Shown here: positions 1-6,004 of the stretch, in pieces
Numbering within the stretch: the stretch's first letter is position 1
Layout of the letters: the number at the start of each line of letters is the position of its first letter
DNA from: a virus
Direction: 5' to 3' (one strand)
DNA length: 23,691 nt
IMG/VR virus record: IMGVR_UViG_3300000553_000340
Coordinates: 1-23,691 of that record
Position numbers and translations under genes: made by a program
Notes under the pieces: model-generated
The model's input: only the letters and a program-made list of their open reading frames with translations
Database searches by the model: none
What the model was told of the DNA's origin: nothing

Positions 1-16
1 GTTAATTATTATCTCA

Positions 17-112
17 ATGAAAAAACTCATTAGAGTAATTAAGAATTATTGTGTCTTTAAATTAGCTATAGGTTGTTGTTTATTGCACAACTGTAAATGC
101 AAAGATGATTAA
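17..112 (+). CDS. Possible 31-aa Cys-rich lysis-associated peptide
   Basis: This short frame begins with MKKLIRVIKNY, a basic N-terminus followed by a hydrophobic stretch and four cysteines (FKLAIGCCLLHNCKC). It could be a signal-peptide or lipoprotein-like micropeptide, since LAIGC loosely resembles a lipobox. Its stop overlaps the start of the glucosaminidase gene by 8 bp, which suggests translational coupling and possibly a lysis role. No clear ribosome binding site is visible because the window starts just upstream. It may be only a chance frame; the identification is weak. Confidence 0.3.
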   Translation: MKKLIRVIKNYCVFKLAIGCCLLHNCKCKDD

Positions 113-719
113 AAGATTCATGCAATATCTTATTGCTGTGTTTATAATTGGATTTAGTATAGGAACGTTTTTTCCTAATGCCTATATACAACATAAAAAC
201 GATCATAAGATTATTGCATGGGCTAGAACCTTAGGATTCGGACCCCCCAAATTTGAGTATACTAATAATAGAGAATATTTAAATTCTATAAAAAAATGTA
301 TTTCTTATATAAACTTTGACCTTCCTCCTTCCCAACAAATAAACACAGAACTAATAATAGCCCAATCAGTAGTAGAATCTGATTATGGTAGGTCTCGTTT
401 TTCTAGAGAGGGTAATAACTTATTTGGAATTAGAATATGGAGTAAAAATGGTATATTACCTTATGGACAATCTTATAGTGTAGAATGGAGAATAAAAACA
501 TATAAAAACAAATGTGAATCAGTTCAAGATTATATTTATTTACTTAATACTAAACGAGTGTATGCAGAATTTAGACGTGTTAGACATGACTCTTGGGTAC
601 AAGATCCTTTAAAATTAGCTAAAACTCTTAATAACTTCTCAACTAATAAACAATATGAACAAAAAATAGTTGAAGTAATACATATTTTAAGAAATAGTAA
701 ACAATATGAAAAACTTTAG
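105..719 (+). CDS. Membrane-anchored glucosaminidase (Bax/FlgJ-like endolysin)
   Basis: This 204-aa protein probably cleaves peptidoglycan glycan strands during lysis or entry. Residues about 6-26 form a hydrophobic segment after the basic start MIKR, so it is exported or anchored in the inner membrane, as in signal-anchor endolysins. The core around residues 82-110 carries the glucosaminidase signature: AQSVVESDYGRSRF, with E91 the likely catalytic acid, followed by NNLFGI. This matches the GH73-like family of Bax and FlgJ. An alternative start is the Met at codon 6, which would shorten the basic end. The gene overlaps the next one by 14 bp, showing compact coupling. The only evident holin-like gene of known family lies far away at 17817. 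The domain call is good; the lysis role is inferred. Confidence 0.75.
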   Translation: MIKRFMQYLIAVFIIGFSIGTFFPNAYIQHKNDHKIIAWARTLGFGPPKFEYTNNREYLNSIKKCISYINFDLPPSQQINTELIIAQSVVESDYGRSRFSREGNNLFGIRIWSKNGILPYGQSYSVEWRIKTYKNKCESVQDYIYLLNTKRVYAEFRRVRHDSWVQDPLKLAKTLNNFSTNKQYEQKIVEVIHILRNSKQYEKL

Positions 720-906
720 TATTGATTCTTTAATCGTACATGGTATTTGCCCAACTTGTAAAGAATTAACAGCTTTAGTATCTATCTTAGATAATATCTA
801 TAAATGTACATCATGTGGCGAGGAGCTTGAACAATATGTTAATGGTGTTATAAAGTATTTACCAATGAATAATAAAGTAGGTCGAAAGTTAGCATATAAA
901 AAATAA
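706..906 (+). CDS. Small zinc-ribbon protein
   Basis: This 66-aa protein contains two CxxC knuckles, C15/C18 and C34/C37, separated by 15 residues. That spacing fits a zinc ribbon like those in small nucleic-acid-binding phage proteins. The C-terminus is basic (KVGRKLAYKK). It starts inside the glucosaminidase gene and ends in a TAATG junction with the next gene. The 12-mer GTGGCGAGGAGC at 815-826 lies over the second knuckle and recurs exactly at 3159-3170. The function is unknown; nucleic-acid or protein binding is inferred from the fold. Confidence 0.72.
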   Translation: MKNFSIDSLIVHGICPTCKELTALVSILDNIYKCTSCGEELEQYVNGVIKYLPMNNKVGRKLAYKK

Positions 907-1037
907 TGGCTCGTAAAGTTCAAACCGGTACAGGTGGTTTCATTAAACATACAAATAAAAAAAGACCAGGTAGACATTCCAAAAGACCTAATAAGAAAAA
1001 CACGCATAAAGTGTATAAAGGTCAAGGTCGAATATAG
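906..1037 (+). CDS. 43-aa strongly basic protein
   Basis: This 43-aa protein starts MARKVQTGTGGF, continues through KRPGRHSKRPNKKN and ends YKGQGRI. About a third of the residues are Lys, Arg or His. I recall similar RPGRH-type basic peptides from marine phage contigs, but none with a known function. Its ATG overlaps the previous stop by one base (TAATG), which strongly supports translation. The stop lies six bases before the promoter at 1043, so this gene probably ends the preceding transcript. Binding to DNA or RNA is the obvious guess from charge alone. Confidence 0.7.
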   Translation: MARKVQTGTGGFIKHTNKKRPGRHSKRPNKKNTHKVYKGQGRI

Positions 1038-1042
1038 TTGAC

Positions 1043-1071
1043 TTGACATTATTAATATATTATCCTATAAA
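1043..1071 (+). promoter_or_regulatory. Sigma70-type promoter of the early operon
   Basis: A perfect -35 box, TTGACA (1043-1048), is followed by a 17-bp spacer and a -10 box TATAAA (1066-1071). This is the best promoter in the window and needs no phage-specific factor. It lies between the 43-aa basic protein and the ribbon-helix-helix gene, and should drive the operon from 1098 to about 5257. The -10 sits inside a 14-mer (1056-1069) that recurs at 11229-11242. Confidence 0.75.
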
Positions 1072-1074
1072 TTA

Positions 1075-1096
1075 ATAAACAACTAAAGAAAGGTAA
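1075..1096 (+). repeat. 22-bp leader repeat, copy 1
   Basis: These 22 bases are identical to 20141-20162. Both copies sit directly upstream of a start codon and contain the ribosome binding site AGAAAGG (here 1087-1093, 4 nt before the ATG at 1098). Here the copy lies just downstream of the -10 box, so it would form the start of the mRNA leader. Confidence 0.8.
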
Positions 1097-1097
1097 C

Positions 1098-1265
1098 ATG
1101 ACTGACATAAGTAAATATAAAAACGTAACTTTAGCAAAAGAAGTTTATGCTAAGTTAGAAAAAATAAGAAGAGTAATTGTGCCAGATGCTATTGTAAGCA
1201 GATCACAAACTGTGTCTATATTAGTTAACGAGAAAGCTAGACAATTAAATGGAAAACTTAAATAG
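1098..1265 (+). CDS. Ribbon-helix-helix-like DNA-binding protein
   Basis: This 55-aa protein fits the Arc/CopG/MetJ fold. A short N-terminal strand (KNVTLAKEVY) is followed by helix A (AKLEKIRRVI), a turn with SRSQTV, and helix B (SILVNEKARQL). Such proteins bind DNA as dimers through the paired N-terminal strands. It is the first gene behind the strong promoter and has a good AGAAAGG site 4 nt upstream, so it should be made early and well. A role in repressing early transcription, possibly its own, is inferred from position. It overlaps the next gene by 17 bp. Confidence 0.7.
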   Translation: MTDISKYKNVTLAKEVYAKLEKIRRVIVPDAIVSRSQTVSILVNEKARQLNGKLK

Positions 1266-1575
1266 ATATCAAACAGAACAAGATAAATATTCAAGAAGTC
1301 CAGAACAAAGACTATGGAAAGCTATACTTGCACAAGCTGTGTATGATGCTTTATTTGAAAGAGAAATAACAAAGAAAGGCGAGAGACGAGATGCAAGAGA
1401 TTGGTTTTTATTTAAGACAAAATCTTTTTATGAAACTTGTCGTAACGCAGGCTTTGATCCAAATTATGTTTATGAAAAAATGAAAAAGAAAATTTTAAAT
1501 CAAAAAATGATTTGGAAAATGCAAAAACATGGTCAACGTAAAAGTGCTATACTAGGAGTTAAAATACATGACTAA
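1249..1575 (+). CDS. Conserved hypothetical phage protein (108 aa)
   Basis: I do not recognise a characterised family. Recognisable stretches are RSPEQRLWKAILAQAVYDAL and, further on, ARDWFLF, followed by SFYETCRNAGFDPNYVYEKM. This pattern looks familiar from small early proteins of other phages. It is probably mostly helical, with a very basic C-terminus. The start at 1249 lies inside the preceding gene, and the end overlaps the next small frame by 8 bp. The N-terminal part resembles an HTH-like helical bundle, but no function is assigned. Confidence 0.75.
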   Translation: MENLNRYQTEQDKYSRSPEQRLWKAILAQAVYDALFEREITKKGERRDARDWFLFKTKSFYETCRNAGFDPNYVYEKMKKKILNQKMIWKMQKHGQRKSAILGVKIHD

Positions 1576-1639
1576 TTTAATAATAGAAGCAGTTGTATTA
1601 ATAGCTTTAATTGTAATAACTATGGAGATAATGCGATGA
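1568..1639 (+). CDS. 23-aa membrane micropeptide
   Basis: The frame encodes MTNLIIEAVVLIALIVITMEIMR, essentially one transmembrane helix with a terminal Arg. It overlaps the upstream gene by 8 bp and the downstream gene by 4 bp (ATGA). Because it fits the coupled overlap pattern of the operon so precisely, I treat it as probably translated. The function is unknown; phage membrane micropeptides often modulate host membrane proteins or lysis. Confidence 0.45.
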   Translation: MTNLIIEAVVLIALIVITMEIMR

Positions 1640-1854
1640 TGTCAAACAACAAAGTAATTTGCCCTGAATGTAAAGGTAATGGTTTTGTTATGCGATATCT
1701 ATATGATGCTAAACCATCTTACCATGATTGCCCTAAATGTCGTAATCAAGGTGAACTGAGAGAAAGTGATTTAAATCCTTATCACATTTACAATTATCAA
1801 AAAACTTGGTGGAGTGAACTAGTTTATAAAATATCAAGGTTGTTAGGACTATGA
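1636..1854 (+). CDS. Small zinc-finger protein (DnaJ-type CxxC pairs)
   Basis: This 72-aa protein has CPECKGNGF (C9, C12) and DCPKCRNQGE (C32, C35). The CxxCxGxG style resembles one half of the DnaJ central zinc domain, which binds zinc and often contacts unfolded protein. The C-terminal part is aromatic and amphipathic (YQKTWWSELVYKISRLLGL) and may associate with a membrane or partner protein. ATG at 1636 overlaps the preceding stop (ATGATG), with an alternative second Met one codon later. The specific role is unknown. Confidence 0.68.
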   Translation: MMSNNKVICPECKGNGFVMRYLYDAKPSYHDCPKCRNQGELRESDLNPYHIYNYQKTWWSELVYKISRLLGL

Positions 1855-1991
1855 ATAAAAAAATAACAATTAACCAAGCTGTGATTGCAACAAAATTGGG
1901 TGTTCCTTTTAAGGAATTAAAAAATAAATTATATAAATTGTTTGTAAATAAACAAGATATAAAATATTTAAAAAGTTTAGGTAAAAAATGA
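1851..1991 (+). CDS. 46-aa hypothetical, possibly helix-turn-helix
   Basis: The sequence begins MNKKITINQAVIATKLGVPF, continues KELKNKLYKLF and ends YLKSLGKK. The segment TINQAVIATKLGVPFKELKN resembles a helix-turn-helix of the excisionase/MerR type, which would make it a small DNA-binding protein. It overlaps both neighbours by 4 bp (ATGA at each end), good evidence that it is a real link in the operon. Its small size and high lysine content fit, but the fold is only suggested by pattern. Confidence 0.58.
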   Translation: MNKKITINQAVIATKLGVPFKELKNKLYKLFVNKQDIKYLKSLGKK

Positions 1992-2239
1992 CTTGTAAAT
2001 GTAAAGGCAACTGTAGTTGTAAAGGACCAAACGATCTAGACGCTATCATCGAACGACAAGCGGCAAGGATCGAGCGACTGGAAAAACAAATAGATATTTT
2101 AAATGAGGAATTACAGGCAATGACTATTAAACATAGTCAAGAAATAGCTTATTTAACTCCAGAACAAGAAACTAATTTATTAATGAAAGAAAGAGAAAAG
2201 TGGGATCAAAAAAATGACAAAGATAACAAAGATAAATAA
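1988..2239 (+). CDS. Cys-rich N-terminus plus coiled-coil protein
   Basis: This 83-aa protein starts MTCKCKGNCSCKG, with four cysteines at 3, 5, 9 and 11 that could bind a metal. Residues about 18-50 form a strong coiled coil (IIERQAARIERLEKQIDIL). The tail is highly charged and lysine/aspartate rich. I have seen similar Cys-rich starts followed by coiled coils in other phage early proteins of unknown function. The DNA at 2027-2078 is more GC-rich than its surroundings and includes CGAGCGACT, a word that recurs at 5451. Confidence 0.66.
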   Translation: MTCKCKGNCSCKGPNDLDAIIERQAARIERLEKQIDILNEELQAMTIKHSQEIAYLTPEQETNLLMKEREKWDQKNDKDNKDK

Positions 2240-2363
2240 ACAAATAAAACAATCCATGCTCATTGAAGATAATGCAAAGAAAACTAAATTTTTTGATAAA
2301 AAGAAAGAACTAATTGGTTATTATGGCGATGGAAAAAAATTGCATACAATTTATGAAAAGTAA
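2214..2363 (+). CDS. 49-aa basic hypothetical protein
   Basis: The frame begins MTKITKINKQIKQSMLIEDN and ends with LHTIYEK. It overlaps the coiled-coil gene by 26 bp and the following gene by 11 bp. It is lysine-rich and has no recognisable domain. The competing frame entered from TTG at 2314 covers part of the same DNA but lacks a good start, so this frame explains 2240-2352 better. Support comes only from operon continuity and a plausible protein composition. Confidence 0.48.
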   Translation: MTKITKINKQIKQSMLIEDNAKKTKFFDKKKELIGYYGDGKKLHTIYEK

Positions 2364-2673
2364 AAGAAAAGTTAATATTAAAATAAATATTAAAAGATTT
2401 TTAAAAATGAGAATGAAACATAAAGAAAGATCTCCTATGATTTTTCCTGGTGAAGATCCCTCACAACATGTGTACGATGAATTTTATGAAATTATGATGA
2501 AACATCTTATTAAAAATGTACCACAACAAGAGTTAGCAGCTATTATGTTAGCTATTGCAGTTAGATTATATAGAACTGTACTTACAGATCAGGCTTTCAA
2601 TGAATTGATACAAGATATTAATGATACAGCTATTAATGTTAGACCATTCTTTGATGATAGGACAATAAACTAA
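2353..2673 (+). CDS. Conserved hypothetical protein (107 aa)
   Basis: I chose ATG 2353, which gives MKSKRKVNIKINIKRFLKMR at the start. A later Met at 2407 and an upstream TTG at 2314 are alternatives. The core, DEFYEIMMKHLIKNVPQQEL followed by AAIMLAIAVRLYRTVL, is a helical domain that looks conserved in marine phage proteins as I recall them, and the C-terminus is acidic with Asn and Asp. The basic N-terminal extension may not be translated. The gene ends in a TAATG junction with the next micropeptide. The function is unknown. Confidence 0.68.
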   Translation: MKSKRKVNIKINIKRFLKMRMKHKERSPMIFPGEDPSQHVYDEFYEIMMKHLIKNVPQQELAAIMLAIAVRLYRTVLTDQAFNELIQDINDTAINVRPFFDDRTIN

Positions 2674-2735
2674 TGATGAGTTGGATAATATTACTATTAA
2701 TCATATATATTATTGTGAAGATAGATAGTCTATGA
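2673..2735 (+). CDS. 20-aa membrane micropeptide
   Basis: MMSWIILLLIIYIIVKIDSL is one hydrophobic helix. The ATG overlaps the previous stop by one base (TAATG), and its TGA overlaps the next ATG (ATGA). This fits the coupling seen throughout the operon. At this length a chance frame cannot be excluded. Confidence 0.4.
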   Translation: MMSWIILLLIIYIIVKIDSL

Positions 2736-2875
2736 TACGTTCTGTAATGATCCAATACTTCTTTATGATAGTCTTAGCGTTTCTACTTGCTGAAACATTA
2801 AGAAAAGAATTGCCACTATGGCAAAAGATATCGTTATTAGCGATATTAATATTTGGATTCATTATCAATGCATAA
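2732..2875 (+). CDS. 47-aa two-helix membrane protein (holin-like)
   Basis: Two hydrophobic segments, about residues 6-20 (MIQYFFMIVLAFLLA) and 33-46, are separated by a short charged turn, ETLRKELPLWQK. This hairpin topology is that of small class II holins, although many phage membrane proteins look the same. It overlaps its neighbours by 4 bp and 8 bp. No lysis enzyme is adjacent, so a holin role is only one option. Alternatives are a superinfection-exclusion or host-membrane modulator. Confidence 0.55.
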   Translation: MIRSVMIQYFFMIVLAFLLAETLRKELPLWQKISLLAILIFGFIINA

Positions 2876-3557
2876 ATGGAACAAGCAGTTTAATTATCCA
2901 ACTTCAAGCAGAAGTTTAATTAATAACGAACGTCACTATGCTATAGGCGATACTAAATTACCATCGGTTACAACCATATTATCCGCTACTCAATCTGAGG
3001 AAAAGAAAGCTTCATTAGAGAAATGGAAAGCAAGAGTCGGGCAACAAGAAGCTGATAATATCAAAAATCAAGCTGCAACTAGAGGTACAAACATGCATAG
3101 CCATTTAGAATACCATTTAAACGGTCAAGGATTGCTAGATTTGAGTGACGAGGGACGAGTGGCGAGGAGCATGGCTCAAACCATAATAGACAAAGGATTA
3201 GGGGATTTAGAGGAGATTTGGGGTAATGAGGTTACACTATATTATCCAGATTTATATGCAGGTCAAGCTGATTTAATAGGTATTTATCAAGGGCGCGAAA
3301 GTATAATAGACTTTAAGACTTCAAACAAGCCTAAAAGAGATGAATGGATAACAGATTATTACTTGCAGGGAGCGGCGTATGCTTCTAGTCATGATTGTAT
3401 TTATAACACAAAAATTGAACAAACGGTGATTTTAATATGTACACCTGATTTATTTTTTCAAAAATTTATAATTAATGGATCTAGATTTAGGCAATATAAA
3501 TGGGAGTGGTTGCAACGAGTTGATCAATATTATAATATGCAGAAAGAAATGAAATAA
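2868..3557 (+). CDS. PD-(D/E)XK nuclease (RecB/Cas4-like exonuclease)
   Basis: This 229-aa protein (start ATG 2868; TTG 2853 would add five residues) carries the usual order of phage RecB-like nucleases. GTNMHSHLE lies at about residues 73-81, a conserved Glu at 121, AGQADLIG with the metal-binding D135, then IDFKTSNK with D148 and K150, and a Q167/Y171 helix. Such enzymes degrade or process DNA ends in phage recombination and replication. It overlaps the upstream membrane gene by 8 bp. Residues about 93-102 (SDEGRVARSM) are encoded by a GC-rich patch at 3147-3172 containing the repeated 12-mer. That patch lies between motifs, so activity is probably intact. Confidence 0.85.
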   Translation: MHKWNKQFNYPTSSRSLINNERHYAIGDTKLPSVTTILSATQSEEKKASLEKWKARVGQQEADNIKNQAATRGTNMHSHLEYHLNGQGLLDLSDEGRVARSMAQTIIDKGLGDLEEIWGNEVTLYYPDLYAGQADLIGIYQGRESIIDFKTSNKPKRDEWITDYYLQGAAYASSHDCIYNTKIEQTVILICTPDLFFQKFIINGSRFRQYKWEWLQRVDQYYNMQKEMK

Positions 3558-3576
3558 TACCTAATACAGAAAGACA

Positions 3577-4284
3577 ATGACCAAAAATAAACAATCTGTT
3601 AAAAATAAACAATCTGTTAAAAATAAACAATGCGTTAAATGTAAAAAAGTTTTAACTTTAAACGATTTTCATAAAAACCGTAATGAAAAAGATGGATTAC
3701 AACGTCGATGCAAAGAATGTAAAAAAAATAATCCAGAAACTACAAAATTATATAGAATAAAAAATTTTGAAAAAAGAAAGATAGAATTAAGAAAATGGAG
3801 ACAAGAAAATAAACAAAAATATAATCAATGGACTAGATTATATAATAAAAAACCTGAAGTTAAAGAAAAAAGAAACATTTATCTTAAAAAAAGATTTAAT
3901 ACAGATTTCAGTTTTAAAATATTACACATGCTAAGAACTAGAATAAGACATGTTTTAAAAACTTCAGGTTCATCAAAAAGCGCTACCACTATTAAATTAG
4001 TTGGAATATCTGTTAAAGAATTAAAAAAATATTTAGAAAGTAAATTTAAAACTGGGATGACTTGGGAAAATTATGGTACTTATGGTTGGCATATTGATCA
4101 TATTATTCCATGTGCTAGTTTTGATTTAAATAAACCCTCAGAACAACGTAAATGCTTTCATTATACCAATTTACAGCCTTTATGGTGGTACGAGAACCTA
4201 GCTAAAGGTTCTAAGATGCCTGGTGAGTATAAGGGAGTAAGGAGTGAATATAAGGGAGTAAGGAGCGGCGAGGAGCGAGTATGA
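3577..4284 (+). CDS. HNH endonuclease with N-terminal zinc finger
   Basis: This 235-aa protein combines a zinc finger (C19xxC22 and C45xxC48) with a basic helical linker of about residues 60-130 and a C-terminal HNH domain. The HNH motifs are WHIDHIIP (H172, D174, H175), YTNLQPLW (N198) and WYENLAKG (N207). Such enzymes nick or cut DNA, and many are selfish homing endonucleases in phages. Both ends carry in-frame repeats: three 18-bp units at the start and two 21-bp units at the end. The gene overlaps the methyltransferase by 4 bp. Whether it is an independent homing gene or paired with the methyltransferase is open. Confidence 0.85.
   Translation: MTKNKQSVKNKQSVKNKQCVKCKKVLTLNDFHKNRNEKDGLQRRCKECKKNNPETTKLYRIKNFEKRKIELRKWRQENKQKYNQWTRLYNKKPEVKEKRNIYLKKRFNTDFSFKILHMLRTRIRHVLKTSGSSKSATTIKLVGISVKELKKYLESKFKTGMTWENYGTYGWHIDHIIPCASFDLNKPSEQRKCFHYTNLQPLWWYENLAKGSKMPGEYKGVRSEYKGVRSGEERV
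3583..3636 (+). repeat. Three tandem 18-bp repeats in the HNH gene 5' end
   Basis: Units at 3583-3600, 3601-3618 and 3619-3636 are in frame and encode KNKQSV, KNKQSV and KNKQCV. The third unit differs by two adjacent bases (TC to GC context around the Ser/Cys codon). The repeats extend the protein just before its first zinc-binding Cys, and look like slippage duplications. Confidence 0.85.
4225..4266 (+). repeat. Two tandem 21-bp repeats plus GC word in the HNH gene 3' end
   Basis: Units 4225-4245 and 4246-4266 differ at two bases and encode EYKGVRS twice. They run directly into GCGGCGAGGAGC (4265-4276), which matches 11 of 12 bases of the word at 815-826 and 3159-3170. The repeats lie after the HNH motifs and add a tail that domain homologues would not need. 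Confidence 0.8.
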
Positions 4285-5024
4285 GATTAATCAATGACGA
4301 TTGCTTAAAAGCAATGCAAGACATACCAGATCAAAGTATTGATTTGGTTTTAACTGATCCACCTTATGGAACTACTGCTTGTAAGTGGGATTCAGTTATA
4401 CCTTTTGAACCTATGTGGAAAGAACTTAAAAGAATAATAAAAGATAATTCAGCAATAATATTTACAGCATCTCAACCTTTTACAAGTGCTTTAGTTATGA
4501 GTAATACAGAAATGTTCAAATATGAATGGATATGGCAAAAAGCTGTTGGAAGTAATTTTGCAACATTAAAATATCAACCTATGAAGGAACATGAAAATAT
4601 AATAGTTTTTAGTAAAAAGACGCATAAATATTTTCCAATCAAAGAAAAAAGAAAAGGTTCTGGTTCTGCAAGAATGAATTATGGACATAGTGGTTCTATT
4701 ACAGGTGAAGCTAATGGAACACAAAAATTTGAAGGTTGGGAAGTTGGTAAGTATGATAAAGAATTAAGAAATCCTTCAAGCGTACAATATTTTAATAATA
4801 GAGAATCTACTAGAGGATTTCACCCAACACAAAAGCCAATAGCTTTATTAGAGTATCTTATTAAAACATATACTAATGAGAACGATACAGTATTAGACTT
4901 TACTATGGGTTCTGGTAGCACAGGTGTTGCAGCTAAAAACACTAATAGACAGTTTATAGGTATAGAATTAGATAAAAATTATTTTGATATTGCTAAACAA
5001 AGAATAGATGGAAATTTAATATAA
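4281..5024 (+). CDS. DNA methyltransferase, beta class (N6-adenine or N4-cytosine)
   Basis: This 247-aa enzyme transfers a methyl group from S-adenosylmethionine to an exocyclic amino group in DNA. The catalytic motif IV, DPPYG, lies at residues 26-30. The SAM-binding motif I, FTMGSGSTG, lies at 207-215, followed by IGIELDKNYFDIAKQRI. Catalytic-before-SAM order with a target region between defines the beta class. DPPY leaves adenine N6 more likely than cytosine N4. The ATG overlaps the HNH stop (ATGA). It may protect phage DNA from host restriction or regulate transcription. No cognate restriction enzyme is obvious, unless the adjacent HNH protein acts as one. Confidence 0.9.
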   Translation: MRLINDDCLKAMQDIPDQSIDLVLTDPPYGTTACKWDSVIPFEPMWKELKRIIKDNSAIIFTASQPFTSALVMSNTEMFKYEWIWQKAVGSNFATLKYQPMKEHENIIVFSKKTHKYFPIKEKRKGSGSARMNYGHSGSITGEANGTQKFEGWEVGKYDKELRNPSSVQYFNNRESTRGFHPTQKPIALLEYLIKTYTNENDTVLDFTMGSGSTGVAAKNTNRQFIGIELDKNYFDIAKQRIDGNLI

Positions 5025-5257
5025 TGAACCTAACTATTTATAAATGGATCGCTGCAAGTATTAGTATTACTTGTTCTATAATACAAGCAAGTGCCATTAT
5101 TCATTTACAATGGATAGCTTGGGTATTTTTAATGACATCTGTTTTAATGTGGACTTATGTTTCTTACATTGAAGGAGATAAAGCAAGATTAACACAACAG
5201 ATAGTATTTATATTATTAAGTTTTGTTGCAATATATAATTGGTTTCAGCATAGATAA
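5024..5257 (+). CDS. 77-aa membrane protein with three helices
   Basis: Hydrophobic segments lie at about residues 8-26, 30-48 and 59-73, with a charged loop EGDKARL between the second and third. The ATG overlaps the methyltransferase stop by one base (TAATG). It ends the operon; a 470-bp non-coding region follows. It resembles small phage membrane proteins of unknown function and could be a holin or antiholin, but nothing specific supports that. Confidence 0.62.
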   Translation: MNLTIYKWIAASISITCSIIQASAIIHLQWIAWVFLMTSVLMWTYVSYIEGDKARLTQQIVFILLSFVAIYNWFQHR

Positions 5258-5318
5258 TAAGTAGTAATAAGTAGTAACAACACAACTATACGTTGTAAGT
5301 TATAAGCAAGACACATTG

Positions 5319-5351
5319 TTAGCACAATCTTGCCACAATGTTGCCACAATT
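5319..5351 (+). repeat. Three tandem 11-bp repeats (TTRSCACAAT)
   Basis: The copies are TTAGCACAATC (5319-5329), TTGCCACAATG (5330-5340) and TTGCCACAATT (5341-5351). The period of 11 bp is close to one helical turn, so a protein bound to each copy would line up on one DNA face. A related TTGCCATAAG lies at 5473. Confidence 0.75.
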
Positions 5352-5508
5352 ACATCACGAGTTTTTAAAGTAAAATTGGCGTAAAATGCATAGTTTTACT
5401 AAATTTGACTAGCATCTAGCCACTAGAAAATGGCTATTTGTAACGAGAAACGAGCGACTAGGACAGGAATGTTGCCATAAGTATGGGATTTTATGATATC
5501 CTACATTT

Positions 5509-5584
5509 AGGGTACAAATGTGCAAATGCAAAAAATACAATTATATCAATGGGTTATTTTGAAGGTTACAAATATTTGTACCCT
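5509..5584. promoter_or_regulatory. ACAAAT palindromes, candidate operators
   Basis: A perfect 14-bp palindrome TACAAATATTTGTA lies at 5567-5580. An 11-bp inverted repeat AGGGTACAAAT (5509-5519) pairs with ATTTGTACCCT (5574-5584), sharing part of the palindrome. Further half-sites are TGCAAATG (5521) and ACAAATATTTTTGT (5586-5599). Clustered dyads of one hexamer are typical of repressor operators; which regulator binds is unknown. Confidence 0.5.
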
Positions 5585-5728
5585 GACAAATATTTTTGTA
5601 ACTCTACTTCCATTGGTATATATAGCGAATATACATATTTCTACAATTCTACAAAAATTTTCAACTTTTAAAGAGGTAAGTTAGTAAAATATCTATATAA
5701 CCACTATAAGGTAAATAAAATTAAAAAT

Positions 5729-6004
5729 ATGAATAAAACGTTTAAATATCAATTATATAAGATCGAATGGGAAGATATTTGCTCGGATTCTGCATGGGCA
5801 ACGGACACAGAATTTGACAAAATGCAGATAAGTAACTGTGTGTCAATAGGGTATATTTACAAAAACAACAAAAAATATGTTTGGATATTTGCTTCTTATG
5901 AAGTAAATGATTTAGGCGAAATAACTTTTGGTGAAAGAACTGTTATTCCCGCAGCTAACATAATAAAAATGGATAAAATATGGCTAAAAAACCTAAAACA
6001 ATAG
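5729..6004 (+). CDS. Hypothetical protein (91 aa)
   Basis: I do not recognise this family. The N-terminal half includes YKIEWEDICSDSAWATDTEF and looks beta-rich. It continues with a central aromatic strand region and ends VIPAANIIKMDKIWLKN. No catalytic or metal motif and no transmembrane segment is apparent. The upstream leader has GGTAAATAAA but no strong ribosome site. It overlaps the acidic gene that follows by 25 bp, so the two are probably co-translated. It is the first gene after the regulatory gap and is likely expressed from it. Confidence 0.65.
   Translation: MNKTFKYQLYKIEWEDICSDSAWATDTEFDKMQISNCVSIGYIYKNNKKYVWIFASYEVNDLGEITFGERTVIPAANIIKMDKIWLKNLKQ

Larger units (their letters stand above)
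5258..5728. promoter_or_regulatory. 470-bp repeat- and palindrome-rich regulatory gap
   Basis: No convincing gene lies here. From left to right it holds a tandem TAATAAGTAG pair (5255-5274), three 11-bp repeats (5319-5351), a GTAAAA/TTTTAC hairpin (5381-5399), the CTAG palindrome-like word CTAGCCACTAG (5416-5426), a GC-rich patch AACGAGAAACGAGCGACTAG (5442-5461) and a set of ACAAAT operator-like palindromes (5509-5598). The density of ordered elements suggests an operator region, an origin or both. No clear -35/-10 pair was found, so which strand is transcribed is unclear. Confidence 0.55.

Noticed and set aside
3577-4284. HNH gene as an insertion sequence transposase
   Set aside because: Motifs are HNH with zinc finger. 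No terminal inverted repeats or target duplication were found around it.
5483-5671. 62-codon frame rich in Tyr and Asn starting MGFYDILHLGYK
   Set aside because: It lacks a ribosome site, has an odd composition, and lies over the palindrome cluster 5509-5599, whose dyads explain the sequence better. Coding potential was not supported.
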